From Alphaproteobacteria bacterium HGW-Alphaproteobacteria-3 (GTDB lineage Bacteria; Pseudomonadota; Alphaproteobacteria; Parvibaculales; Parvibaculaceae), in assembly GCA_002842875.1 (NCBI GenBank), contig PHEF01000015.1, forward strand, positions 1-64,000: DNA of 64,000 bases, in the 5' to 3' direction. The notes under the pieces were generated by a model. The model did no database searches. It had not been told where the DNA came from and worked only from the letters and a program-made list of their open reading frames with translations. Position 1 is the stretch's first letter. Every line of letters starts with the position of its first letter. Position numbers and translations under genes: made by a program. Shown in pieces: positions 46,749-55,473 of the stretch.

Positions 46749-46844
46749 TCAGGCGAGAATCGCCCCTGCCGCTATGACAAGGAAGACAAGCGTGCCAAGC
46801 AACAGGCCGAGAAGGCCAGCAGCGGCGTGTTGTAATACCGGCAT
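46749..46844 (-). CDS. 31-residue single-helix membrane peptide
   Basis: A short frame from ATG 46844 to TGA 46749, with a near-perfect ribosome site (CCAGGAGGGGAAA) ending just before the ATG. The product begins MPVLQHAAAGLLGLLLGT and continues as one hydrophobic helix (LVFLVIAAGAILA), with no charged residue after the start region. It has no recognisable family. The strong ribosome site and clean helix argue for a real small protein. It is convergent with the DUF4412 gene and lies in a gap otherwise empty (46720-46950). Confidence 0.62.
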   Translation of the reverse strand: MPVLQHAAAGLLGLLLGTLVFLVIAAGAILA

Positions 46845-46950
46845 TTTCCCCTCCTGGGTCCGCTTCCCGGTTCCGTCGAACAAGGATCGTCGTCAGGTGT
46901 GAAATCTGCCTTAACGGGGGAATGCCCGCATGACCCGTTTGGGCCATGCG

Positions 46951-48264
46951 TCAGCGGTTCGCCGTCATGACTTCGAGAATGTCCTGCTCGAGTGCCCAGA
47001 AGCGATCTTGCCCCCAATGGGCGGGCATCCCGTCGACACGGAAGGTGGGCGCGCCCCAGAGACCCGCATCGAAGAGCGCCTTGCGGTTTTCCTCCGCCGC
47101 CTGCTGCCAGCTGCCGTCTGCAAGCGCTTCCTTAACCACGCCGGCAGAAAGTCCCGCGCGCGCCGCGACGCCGATCAGTCCTTCGTCGTTCGAAATGTCG
47201 ATGCCGTCGGCGAAGACGGCGCGGCAGCCGAGCTCGGCAAAGGCCTCGCCCCGCCCGAGCGGAATTGCGTGGTGGATGACGGCGAGAGCGCGCGCCGCGC
47301 CGCTGCCAACCGAGTCGACCACGCGGCCGAAGGGCAGACCGGCGCGATCCGCCTCACGCTTCGTATCGAGGACGATGTAGAAGCGCTTGGTGCGGGGCAC
47401 GGGCAGGCCGCGCATGACCATCGGCAGGATGAAGCGCAGCCGGAGTTCGGCATTGTAGTGATGCGCGAGCTTCAGCATGCGCGGCACCGCGATCCAGGAA
47501 TAGGGACTGCGGAACGAAAACCAGAAGTCGATGACCGGGCGATGCGCGCTCTCCGGCACCGGGCCGAGCTTCAGGTCGCGGTAAGGCGCGAGAGGCGGCG
47601 TACCGGCGGGTGCCTTGTCGAACCCCATACCGGCAAGGCGCTCCTCCAGATGGTTCAGCCTGTCGATGCCCCAGTACCATTCGCCTTCGAACGAGAACAT
47701 CGCACTCAGGTAATGGCCGAGTTTCCGGCGCTTCGCCGTGCCGCTCTTCAGGGCGCGCTGCGTCTCCCGCGCGGAGGCGACACCGTGGTTCTCGATGAGC
47801 CGGCCGATGACGGCGGCGTCATGCGCGAAGAGAGCGCGGCCCGCCTCCACCGCCAGTTCCGCGAATTTGCCCTTGCGCAGCGCCGCGGCGAGCAGCGCAT
47901 TCACGCGCGCGACTTCGCGCGCTTCGGGGCGGGCAGCGCCTGCCGGAAACTCGACGCCATATTCGCGAGCGACACGCGCCGCGTCACGCAACGCATAGCT
48001 CTTCAACAGATCGTATTCGGGGGCGGCCGCTTCGTCCGGCGGCGCAACCAGAGAGATGTCGAGGGCGATGCCATAGCGCGCGGCAAGCGGCGCCAGCATC
48101 TGCACCGCAAGATGGCTGTAGGGATCGTCGGCCTGGTGGAAATAGTGAACGACCGGCTTTCCGCCGCCGAGGCGCCGCCTGAAGGCATGGAGCGCGCGGC
48201 GCGTGTCACGCAAGCCCCGGCTCGTCAGAAGCGCGGACAAGTTACGTCCTATGAGCGCCTTCAT
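46951..48264 (-). CDS. Tandem-domain DsbA/HCCA-isomerase-like protein
   Basis: A 437-residue protein with two thioredoxin-fold HCCA-isomerase/DsbA-like units. The first opens VVHYFHQADDPYSHLAVQML and the second VIDFWFSFRSPYSWIAVPRM; the second ends GAPTFRVDGMPAHWGQDRFW, typical of 2-hydroxychromene-2-carboxylate isomerases (glutathione-dependent kappa class). No CxxC is present, so it is not a dithiol oxidase. Single-domain members are about 200 residues; this one is doubled. It may act on aromatic degradation intermediates. The GSH-binding Ser is in SPYSW. Confidence 0.82.
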   Translation of the reverse strand: MKALIGRNLSALLTSRGLRDTRRALHAFRRRLGGGKPVVHYFHQADDPYSHLAVQMLAPLAARYGIALDISLVAPPDEAAAPEYDLLKSYALRDAARVAREYGVEFPAGAARPEAREVARVNALLAAALRKGKFAELAVEAGRALFAHDAAVIGRLIENHGVASARETQRALKSGTAKRRKLGHYLSAMFSFEGEWYWGIDRLNHLEERLAGMGFDKAPAGTPPLAPYRDLKLGPVPESAHRPVIDFWFSFRSPYSWIAVPRMLKLAHHYNAELRLRFILPMVMRGLPVPRTKRFYIVLDTKREADRAGLPFGRVVDSVGSGAARALAVIHHAIPLGRGEAFAELGCRAVFADGIDISNDEGLIGVAARAGLSAGVVKEALADGSWQQAAEENRKALFDAGLWGAPTFRVDGMPAHWGQDRFWALEQDILEVMTANR

Positions 48265-48375
48265 GGTTCGTTCCTCCCTGCCCGCTTCGACCCTGAAATC
48301 GAGTATATAATGACACTATTAATGTCAAATATTTGCGCGAGAGGCGCGCCCGAAAGGGACGGCGGCTGGGGGAAC

Positions 48376-48449
48376 TGGAGCGGGTGAAGGGAATCGAACC
48401 CTCGTCGTAAGCTTGGGAAGCTTCTGCTCTACCATTGAGCTACACCCGC
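48376..48449 (-). tRNA. tRNA-Gly (CCC)
   Basis: On the minus strand the sequence starts GCGGGTGTAGCTCAATGGTA and ends CCCTTCACCCGCTCCA. The acceptor GCGGGTG pairs with CACCCGC, the D arm is GCTC..GAGC, the T loop is AGGGTTCGATTCCCT, and the anticodon loop TTCCCAA gives anticodon CCC. The CCA end is encoded. It reads GGG codons. Confidence 0.96.
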
Positions 48450-48493
48450 CCGGTCCCGACTAGTTACGTTTTCGGCGGGATTTTCGCAAGGGG

Positions 48494-49513
48494 CTACCAG
48501 CGGTTGCGGACCTCCTCTGCGAAGCCGAGAAGCTCCTTCACCTCGATCCGGCGCCCGTCGTCGAGGACGGCCACGCCCGAAAAGCGCCCGAAAACCTGAT
48601 GCTGGATCGAACGCAAGAGCTTCAGGTCCACCGCGCTGTGACGATCGACGATCGGCTCGAAACGCATTTCGAAGCGGCCATCATTGCTGGTGAAGGACCA
48701 GGGCGCGTCAACGAACGTGCCGGGCGGGATGTTGAAGGTCACCTGGTCGAACTTGTGGGCCTTGCCGTCGAAGAAAATCATGTTCTCGGAGGCGGCTGAG
48801 GTGTCGCCAAAGCCATAGCCGATGTTGAAGCCGAAGGGTTTTCCTTCCGCCATGCCCGAGGCCGAGCCCCAGTACCAGACATTGTCCCAGGTCCAGACGC
48901 CGCGCCCCCAGTCGAGAACGCCGAAAGCGGAAGAAGGCTCGAAGGCGAAATGTTCGCCGCCGACCGAGACGCTGCCCGTGGCAGGCATGCAGTTGATCTT
49001 CTGGTTGTAATAGAAGGCATGCGGCGCACCGGCGAAGGGCGTTGCGATGACCATGCGGTCCATCGGCGGCTGACTGAGGAAAAGGTCCGCCTTGAGGCCG
49101 CGCCCCTTGGCAAATCCCGGACAATCGACAGTGAGGTGGCGTCCGCCCCGCTCATGGCGGAAGGTCAGGCCGATCCTGGGGTGGTGCTGGAGGACGTCGC
49201 CGCTGTCGGCGCTTTGCGGCAGCTTCATGCGTCCGCGCGGCAGGAGGGTGACGATGCTTTCCTCCGTCGCCTGCGGTTTCTCGAAGTCGAACCAGGTGGC
49301 GCCGAGGAGCCCCATATAGCCATTATCGGCGACGACACAGGAAAAGCCGTAGCGCCCGGCCAGCACGCAGTAGTAGTCCCATTCCTTGATGCGATACCAG
49401 GGGGCGCCGATCGCGGCGCGGTTGTAGCGCCGGACCTCGCGCCGCGCCCAGCCCGCCTCGGCGAGGCGGCCCGTCGCATCCAGAAGATCGCCCCCGGTCA
49501 ATTCATGCTGCAT
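48494..49513 (-). CDS. DUF2804 domain protein
   Basis: A 339-residue DUF2804 protein. Family features include EWDYYCVLAGRYGFSCVVAD, FYYNQKINCMPATGSVSVGG, FGVLDWGRGVWTWDNVWYWG, and the HSAVDLKLLRSIQHQVFGRF ending. The family is beta-rich, resembles lipocalin/carotenoid synthase-like folds, and has no established activity. The start at 49513 (MQHELTGGDLLD) is used; a longer frame to 50335 is a shadow of the gene on the other strand. It is divergent from the radical SAM gene with 84 bases between. Confidence 0.85.
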   Translation of the reverse strand: MQHELTGGDLLDATGRLAEAGWARREVRRYNRAAIGAPWYRIKEWDYYCVLAGRYGFSCVVADNGYMGLLGATWFDFEKPQATEESIVTLLPRGRMKLPQSADSGDVLQHHPRIGLTFRHERGGRHLTVDCPGFAKGRGLKADLFLSQPPMDRMVIATPFAGAPHAFYYNQKINCMPATGSVSVGGEHFAFEPSSAFGVLDWGRGVWTWDNVWYWGSASGMAEGKPFGFNIGYGFGDTSAASENMIFFDGKAHKFDQVTFNIPPGTFVDAPWSFTSNDGRFEMRFEPIVDRHSAVDLKLLRSIQHQVFGRFSGVAVLDDGRRIEVKELLGFAEEVRNRW

Positions 49514-49597
49514 GGCCGCCCCCCTTTTTGCGTGAAGACTACCAATCCTCCCGGATTTGTGAATGGCCAAGACCCATCGCGGTGCTAGTTTTCGGCC

Positions 49598-50551
49598 ATG
49601 AACGACGCAACGCCGATCAAATTCACGCATCCGGACTTCACCGCCAAGGGCGAGGCGCGGGCCTCCGTCTCCTTCCGGCATCTGGAAACGCTCTGGATCA
49701 ACACGGGCACGCTCTGCAACATCGAGTGCGTCAACTGCTATATCCAGTCGAGCCCGACGGAAGACCGCCTCGTCTATTTCACGGCGGCGGACGCGGCGCG
49801 GCTCTTCGACGAAGCCGCGTCGATCGCGGCGGAGGGCGGGCACCCCTTGCCGGAGATCGGCTTCACCGGCGGCGAACCCTTCATGAACCCGGACATGCTG
49901 ACCATGACGGAGGATGCGCTGGCGCGCGGTCATGAAGTGCTCATCCTCACCAATGCGATGCAGCCGATGATGCGGCCGAAAGTGAAGCAGGGCCTGGTCT
50001 CGCTTCGCGAGAGATTCGGCGATGCGCTGAAACTCCGGGTGAGCGTCGACCATCACACCGAAGCGCTGCACGACGCCGAGCGCGGGAAAGGCAGTTTCGC
50101 AAAGGCGATCGAAGGATTGCGCTGGCTTGCCGCCAATGGATTCGCGCTCGCCATTGCCGGGCGCACGATCTCGGGCGAGACGGAAGCCGACGAGCGCGCG
50201 GGCTATGCCGTCTTCCTCGCTCGCGAGGGCATCGCGCTCGACGCGGACGACCCTTCCGCGCTCCTTCTCTTTCCCGAGATGGACGAGCGGGCGGAAGTGC
50301 CGGAAATCACGACGGCCTGCTGGGACATCCTGCACAAGAACCCGGCCGACATGATGTGTGCGACGAGCCGCATGGCCGTGAAGCGGAAAGGCGCGGCGGC
50401 GCCGGTGCTCGTCGCCTGCACGCTGCTGCCGGACGACCCGCAGTTCGAAATGGGACAGACGATCCGCGAAAGCCTCTCACCAGTGAAACTCAACCACCCG
50501 CATTGCGCGAAATTCTGCGTCCTCGGCGGCGCGAGCTGCTCGACCGGTTAG
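49598..50551 (+). CDS. Radical SAM protein of unknown function
   Basis: A 317-residue radical SAM enzyme. The cluster motif CX3CX2C is in INTGTLCNIECVNCYIQSSP near residue 45, followed by GFTGGEPFMNPDML (SAM-binding GGEP). The C-terminus has additional cysteines (ADMMCATSRM; VACTLLPDD; HCAKFCVLGGASCS) that could bind auxiliary iron-sulfur clusters as in SPASM/twitch proteins. No precursor peptide or tRNA/cofactor gene is adjacent, so the reaction is unknown. It overlaps the convergent alpha-hydroxy-acid gene by 4 bases. Confidence 0.85.
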   Translation: MNDATPIKFTHPDFTAKGEARASVSFRHLETLWINTGTLCNIECVNCYIQSSPTEDRLVYFTAADAARLFDEAASIAAEGGHPLPEIGFTGGEPFMNPDMLTMTEDALARGHEVLILTNAMQPMMRPKVKQGLVSLRERFGDALKLRVSVDHHTEALHDAERGKGSFAKAIEGLRWLAANGFALAIAGRTISGETEADERAGYAVFLAREGIALDADDPSALLLFPEMDERAEVPEITTACWDILHKNPADMMCATSRMAVKRKGAAAPVLVACTLLPDDPQFEMGQTIRESLSPVKLNHPHCAKFCVLGGASCSTG

Positions 50552-51696
50552 CGAAAACGCAGGTTTCCGCGGTCGAGATCGGCGACCGTGCGGGCGCCCA
50601 TCAGCTTCATGTCGCGTTCGATCTCTTCGCGCATCAGGCCAAGCGCGCGCTCCACGCCGGGCTGTCCAGCGGCCGCCAATGCGTAGAGATAGAGCCTGCC
50701 GCCCGAACACGCCTTGGCGCCGAGCGACAGCGCCTTGAGCACGTGGGTGCCACGCTGAATACCTCCCTCGCAGATCACGTCGATCTTGTCGCCCACCGCA
50801 TCGACAATCTCGGCCAACTGGTCGAACGGGCTCCGCCCGCCATCAAGCTGACGCCCGCCATGGTTCGACACCATGATGCCGGTGCAACCTATATCCACCG
50901 CGCGTTTGGCGTCGGCGACGCTCATCACGCCCTTGAGCGCGAAATGTCCTCCCCATTTGGCGCGGATTGTCTCGGCATCCTTCCAGTTCATCGACTGATC
51001 CAGCATGGTGGAAAAATAGCTGCCGATCGAAGTCGCAAGATTGGTGCCCTCCTGCACATGCTCTTGCAGGTGCGGCAGTTCCATTTTCGGATGGGTCAAA
51101 TAGTTGACTGCCCAGCGCGGCCGCGCGGCGAAGCTGAAAAGACTTTTGAGGGTGAGCCTCGGCGGCGATGTAAATCCGGTGTGAAGATCACGTTCCCGGT
51201 TGCCACCGGTAATGGTGTCGACGGTAAGCGCCATCACGTCGAAATTCGCGGCCCTGGCGCGCTCGATCATGCTGTCATTGAGGCCGCGGTCCTTGTGGAA
51301 ATAGAACTGAAACATTTTCGGCGTGTCGATCATCGCGCCGATTTCTTCCACGCTCACTGTGCCGAGAGAAGAGACGCCGAACATGGTTCCGTATTTCTGT
51401 GCCGCACGCGCGACCGCACGCTCGCCATCCGGGTGGAATAGCCGCTGCAGCGCGGTCGGCGCGCAATAGACCGGCATGGCGAGTTTCTTGCCGAAGATCG
51501 TGGTCGACATGTCCACCGTTTCCACCCCTGCGAGTACGCTTGGGATGAGATCGCACGTCTCATAGGCTTCGGTATTGCGCCGGTATGTCACCTCGTCGTC
51601 TGCTGCGCCGTCGATGTAGTGAAAGATGGGGGACGGCAGACGGCGGCGCGCAAGCGCGCGGAAATCTCTGAAGTTGTGACACTTGGCAAGGCTCAT
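50548..51696 (-). CDS. lldD: FMN-dependent alpha-hydroxy-acid dehydrogenase (lactate dehydrogenase-like)
   Basis: A 382-residue member of the flavin-dependent L-lactate/glycolate/mandelate oxidase family. It has IFHYIDGAADDEVTYRRNTE, the catalytic His and Arg in VSNHGGRQLDGGRSPFDQL, FMN phosphate binding DVICEGGIQRGTHVLKALSL, and GRLYLYALAAAGQPGV. It oxidises an L-2-hydroxy acid and passes electrons to quinone or O2. The ATG at 51696 (MSLAKCHNFRDFRALARRRL) is family-like. lldD is the best label; mandelate or another hydroxy acid cannot be excluded. Confidence 0.88.
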   Translation of the reverse strand: MSLAKCHNFRDFRALARRRLPSPIFHYIDGAADDEVTYRRNTEAYETCDLIPSVLAGVETVDMSTTIFGKKLAMPVYCAPTALQRLFHPDGERAVARAAQKYGTMFGVSSLGTVSVEEIGAMIDTPKMFQFYFHKDRGLNDSMIERARAANFDVMALTVDTITGGNRERDLHTGFTSPPRLTLKSLFSFAARPRWAVNYLTHPKMELPHLQEHVQEGTNLATSIGSYFSTMLDQSMNWKDAETIRAKWGGHFALKGVMSVADAKRAVDIGCTGIMVSNHGGRQLDGGRSPFDQLAEIVDAVGDKIDVICEGGIQRGTHVLKALSLGAKACSGGRLYLYALAAAGQPGVERALGLMREEIERDMKLMGARTVADLDRGNLRFR

Positions 51697-51938
51697 CGGA
51701 ACTCGCTTCGGCGCGCAGGGCGCATTGAAATGTTCTGAAACGTCACGCGCTAGCGCCGGCAAATCGAGCAGAGACCGGCATGCGACCGAACGCGACGGAA
51801 CGAGGTGGAATGCATCGGTCGAATCTAGCCTGTCCTTCGACGATTGACGATAGGGCGGGGAAGGAAAGGTTTGGCAGGTGCAGCCGGCGCCGCTTATCCT
51901 CCGGACCGGAATCACACAAGCCCCTACCGGGAGGAACC

Positions 51939-52676
51939 ATGTCCGCAGCGTCATCGGTCAAGATAAGCGCCGGCACATACGACTACAGCGATGGCGACAC
52001 GGCCATGGAGGGGTATGTCGCTTATCCCGACGATGGCAACAGGCATGCCTGCGTGCTGCTTGGGCATGACTGGAGCGGGCTCAACCAGGGGATGAAGGCC
52101 CGCGCCGAGCAGATGGCGGGCCTCGGCTACACGGCCTTCGCGATGGACGTCTACGGCAAGGGGGTTCGGGGCGACGAACAAGGCGACAATACCGCGCTGA
52201 TGAGCCCCCTGCTTGCCGACCGGGCCCTGCTGCGCAAACGGCTTCTCGCCGCACTCACCACAGCGGCGGCACATCCCGCGACTGACGCCTCCAGGATCGG
52301 CGCGATGGGCTATTGCTTTGGCGGGCTCTGCGCACTCGATCTCGCGCGCGCCGCGCCACCCGAACTCAAGGCAGCGGTGAGCTTTCATGGCATCTTCTAT
52401 CCGCCCAATCTCGGCGAACAGGGAAAGATCACGGCGAAGGTGCTGATCCTGCACGGCTGGGACGATCCGATGGCCAAGCCCGACAGCGTTATCGGCGTCG
52501 CGAAGGAGATGACAGACGCGCAAGCCGACTGGCAGCTCCACGCCTATGGTCACGCCATGCACGCCTTCACGTTCGAGGGCGCGAACTCCCCCGAGCGCGG
52601 CATCCGCTACGAAGCCAATGCCGACCGGCGCTCATGGGCGGCGATGCGTGCCTTCTTCGAGGAGGTCTTCGGCTAG
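51939..52676 (+). CDS. Dienelactone hydrolase family protein
   Basis: A 245-residue DLH-fold hydrolase. Nucleophile Cys in AMGYCFGGLCALDLA, acid Asp in LHGWDDPMAKPDSV, His in YGHAMHAFTFEGANSPERGI. The cysteine nucleophile is the dienelactone hydrolase signature. CGGGAGGAACC-type ribosome site precedes ATG 51939. Members act on dienelactone or related esters in aromatic catabolism, but no catechol genes are adjacent. It is divergent from lldD and convergent with dcd by a four-base CTAG overlap. Confidence 0.88.
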   Translation: MSAASSVKISAGTYDYSDGDTAMEGYVAYPDDGNRHACVLLGHDWSGLNQGMKARAEQMAGLGYTAFAMDVYGKGVRGDEQGDNTALMSPLLADRALLRKRLLAALTTAAAHPATDASRIGAMGYCFGGLCALDLARAAPPELKAAVSFHGIFYPPNLGEQGKITAKVLILHGWDDPMAKPDSVIGVAKEMTDAQADWQLHAYGHAMHAFTFEGANSPERGIRYEANADRRSWAAMRAFFEEVFG

Positions 52677-53830
52677 CCCGTACGGAAGTGCTTGGAGAGC
52701 TTGAGGCCCTGACGCTGATAATTCGAGCCGAGCCCCGATCCGTATAGAACGGAGGGCCGGTCGGTCAGGCGTTCGAGCACGAAGCGGCCGATGGTCTGGC
52801 CGTTCTCGAGAATGAAGGGTACGTCGTGCGAGCGCACTTCGAGGACGATGCGGCTGCCCGCGCCGCCGGCCTCGCGCGCGCCGAAGCCGGGGTCGAAGAA
52901 GCCTGCGTAATGGACGCGGAATTCACCGACCAGCGGGTTGTAGGGCACCATCTCGCCCGCATGGGTGGCGGGAATGTGCAGCGCCTCGGCGGAGGCGAGG
53001 ATGTAGAATTCGTCCGGGTCGAGAATAAGCCCCTTGCCGGGGCGAACATGCACCGGATCCCAGAAGTCGCGCACGTCGTAGGCATTCACCTTGTCGACGT
53101 CGATGACGCCGGAATGCCGCTTCGCCCGGTAGCCGACGATCTCGTCTTCCGCCTCCGCGCGCAAATTGACCGTGAGGGCGATGCCGCCATCGATATCGGC
53201 TTCGCCGTCGACGAGCCGCAACTCGTCATGGAGCCGCTTCATCTCCGCGTCGGTGCAGGTGTGCATGCCGCGACGAAACCGTATCTGCGCAAGGCGCGAA
53301 CCGGGACGCACGAGAATGGGGAAGGTGCGCGGGCTGATCTCCAGATAGAGATGCCCCTTGTAGCCGGCCGCCACCTGATCGAACTCGGCGCAGAAGTCGG
53401 TGATGAGGCGCGTGAAGACATCGAGGCGCCCCGTCGAGCTCTTCGGGTTCGCCGATGCGGAGGTTCGTTCCGAAAGTGCAAGTGCTTCGACCAGCGGCAC
53501 GAGATAGACGCAGCCCGTTTCGAGCACAGCGCCTTCGCTCAGGTCGATCTTGTGGAGCATCAGCTCCTCGACGCGCTCCATCACGCCGCATTCGGGGCCA
53601 GGCAGGAAGGAGGCGCGCAACCGGTAGGCGGTGGCGCCGAGCCGCAGGTCGAGGCTTGCCGGCTGCAACTGGCTCGGGTCGATTTCGTGACCGCCCCAGA
53701 TTTCCTTTTCGCGGATCAGCGTGGCGATGCCATGCGACGGCAGAATTCCGGTCATGTGCACCTGGCCGGGGCCGACGCGGCGAGGTTCGTCGTCGTGATG
53801 GGGAAAGAGATCGTCCGCCGCTTTTGTCAT
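52673..53830 (-). CDS. dcd: 2'-deoxycytidine 5'-triphosphate deaminase, double-length type
   Basis: A 385-residue dCTP deaminase of the alphaproteobacterial double-domain type, about twice the E. coli enzyme. It shows QLQPASLDLRLGATAYRLRA in the first half, the catalytic Glu/Ser core region in LVPLVEALALSERTSASANP, KSSTGRLDVFTRLITDFCAE, and ILASAEALHIPATHAGEMVP, then FRVHYAGFFDPGFG in the second. It makes dUTP from dCTP for thymidylate synthesis. It is divergent from metZ with a 259-base gap holding the SAM-II element. Confidence 0.9.
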   Translation of the reverse strand: MTKAADDLFPHHDDEPRRVGPGQVHMTGILPSHGIATLIREKEIWGGHEIDPSQLQPASLDLRLGATAYRLRASFLPGPECGVMERVEELMLHKIDLSEGAVLETGCVYLVPLVEALALSERTSASANPKSSTGRLDVFTRLITDFCAEFDQVAAGYKGHLYLEISPRTFPILVRPGSRLAQIRFRRGMHTCTDAEMKRLHDELRLVDGEADIDGGIALTVNLRAEAEDEIVGYRAKRHSGVIDVDKVNAYDVRDFWDPVHVRPGKGLILDPDEFYILASAEALHIPATHAGEMVPYNPLVGEFRVHYAGFFDPGFGAREAGGAGSRIVLEVRSHDVPFILENGQTIGRFVLERLTDRPSVLYGSGLGSNYQRQGLKLSKHFRTG

Positions 53831-53975
53831 GGAATCCTCGGGGCGGCGGGTCCTGCCCGCCTCGTCTTTTCACGCCTCGTTTATAGTTGCCGCGGCAGGG
53901 CGGGGAAAGCCCGGAAGGCCGGTTCGCGCGAATCGAGCCTTGACGGCGGCACCTCCTCCGCCTTAAATGCGCCCG

Positions 53976-54036
53976 ATCCCGTGGTGATTTGAGCCGACCG
54001 GCTTGCGGCCACGTTAAACAACTCGCTAAAAAGGTC
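53976..54036 (+). ncRNA. SAM-II riboswitch upstream of metZ
   Basis: The sequence has GUGGUGAUUU (53981-53990), GAGCCGACCGGCUUGCGGCC, ACGUUAAAC, and GCUAAAAAGG (54025-54034), the conserved blocks of the SAM-II (metA-type) pseudoknot; GUGG pairs with CCAC for P1. The class binds S-adenosylmethionine and represses methionine genes. It is followed within 15 bases by a rho-independent terminator and then metZ. Confidence 0.88.
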
Positions 54037-54046
54037 GGGACGCGAG

Positions 54047-54076
54047 CCCCGATCCCACACGGTCGGGGTTTTTTTA
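54047..54076 (+). terminator. Intrinsic terminator between SAM-II element and metZ
   Basis: CCCCGATC (54047-54054), loop CCACAC, GGTCGGGG (54061-54068) form an 8-bp stem (one G-T pair) followed by TTTTTTTA. The segment GGTCGGG at 54033-54039, overlapping the 3' end of the SAM-II core, can pair with CCCGATC (54048-54054), giving an antiterminator. So SAM binding could favour the terminator. metZ starts at 54090. Confidence 0.8.
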
Positions 54077-54089
54077 TGGGGTAGCCCAG

Positions 54090-55280
54090 ATGAGCAAGAC
54101 GACACGAGACGGCCGGACGCTCCGGCCCCGCACCGAGGCCGTTCACGGCGGCACGAACCGCACGCCCTTCGGCGAGACCAGCGAGGCCCTGTTCCTCACG
54201 TCTGGCTATGTCTACGACTCCATGGAGGCTGCCGAGCGCCGCTTCAAGAATGAGGAGCCGGGCTTCGTCTACAGCCGCTTCTCCAACCCGACGGTGCGCA
54301 TGTTCGAGGAGCGCATGGCCGCGCTCGAAGGCGCGGATGACGCGCGCGCGACGGCGACCGGCATGGCGGCGGTCACATCGGCCCTGCTCTGCTATCTCAA
54401 GGCGGGCGACCATGTGCTCTCGTCGCGCGCCCTTTTCGGTTCCTGCCGCTACATCGTGGAAGACCTGCTGCCGCGCTTCGGCATCGCCTCGACGCTTGTC
54501 GACGGGCGCGACATCGATGCCTGGAAAAAGGCTGTGCAGCCAAACACCAGGGTGCTCTTCCTCGAAACGCCGTCGAACCCGACGCTCGAAATCATCGACA
54601 TCAAGGCGGTCGCCGATATCGCGCATGCGGCGGGTGCGAAACTCTTCATCGACAATGTCTTCGCGACGCCGACGCTGCAGCGGCCGATGGAACTCGGCGC
54701 CGATGTCGTCGTCTATTCGGCGACCAAGCATATCGACGGCCAGGGCCGCTGCCTCGGCGGCGTTGTGCTCGCCGACCAGCAGTTCATCACCGATCATCTT
54801 TCGAATTTCCTGCGCCAGACGGGACCGAGCCTCAGCCCGTTCAACGCCTGGGTGATGCTCAAAAGCCTCGAGACGCTCGACCTGCGCGTGCGGGAACACG
54901 CCCGCAATGCCGAAGCGGTCGCGCGGTTCCTCGAAGGCCACAAGGGGATCGAGCGCGTCTTCTATCCCGGCCTGCCAAGCCATCCGCAGCACAATCTCGC
55001 CATGAGCCAGATGGAGGCCGGCGGCAATATCGTCGCCTTCGAGGTGAAGGGCGGTAAGGCCGGCGCCTTCCGCTTCGCCAATGCGCTGCAAGTCGTCAAG
55101 ATTTCCAACAATCTGGGCGACTCGAAGAGCCTCATCACACACCCCGCGACGACGACCCATCAGCGGCTCGCACAAGACGTGCGCGAGGAGCTTGGCATCA
55201 ACGAAGGCCTGGTTCGGCTGTCGGTCGGGCTCGAAGACATGGCCGACCTCATCGAGGACATGGAGAGGGCGCTGGCGTAA
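54090..55280 (+). CDS. metZ: O-succinylhomoserine sulfhydrylase
   Basis: A 396-residue PLP enzyme of the cystathionine-gamma-synthase family. TEAVHGGTNRTPFGETSEAL, YVYDSMEAAERRFKNEEPGF, VYSRFSNPTVRMFEERMAAL, the PLP Lys at about 213 in SATKHIDGQGRCLGGVVL, and NLGDSKSLITHPATTTHQRL. This pattern is MetZ, which makes homocysteine from O-succinylhomoserine and sulfide. SAM-II control fits. apaG follows 193 bases later. Confidence 0.94.
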   Translation: MSKTTRDGRTLRPRTEAVHGGTNRTPFGETSEALFLTSGYVYDSMEAAERRFKNEEPGFVYSRFSNPTVRMFEERMAALEGADDARATATGMAAVTSALLCYLKAGDHVLSSRALFGSCRYIVEDLLPRFGIASTLVDGRDIDAWKKAVQPNTRVLFLETPSNPTLEIIDIKAVADIAHAAGAKLFIDNVFATPTLQRPMELGADVVVYSATKHIDGQGRCLGGVVLADQQFITDHLSNFLRQTGPSLSPFNAWVMLKSLETLDLRVREHARNAEAVARFLEGHKGIERVFYPGLPSHPQHNLAMSQMEAGGNIVAFEVKGGKAGAFRFANALQVVKISNNLGDSKSLITHPATTTHQRLAQDVREELGINEGLVRLSVGLEDMADLIEDMERALA

Positions 55281-55473
55281 AACGTTAACCTTGCGCCTCA
55301 AATTCGCCGCCATTAACAGGAAGTTAGAGTGTATCCGCTAGGGTTTTAATCCTGCGGGGGAAAGGCTTTTTGGCAACTTGCCGGAAAGCCCTGTGCGGTA
55401 CATATCCCTTGCAGGGCCCGGCCAGAAAGGCCGCGTCCCGCATTCACAGACGTCTTCGTGCAAGGATCGCCCG

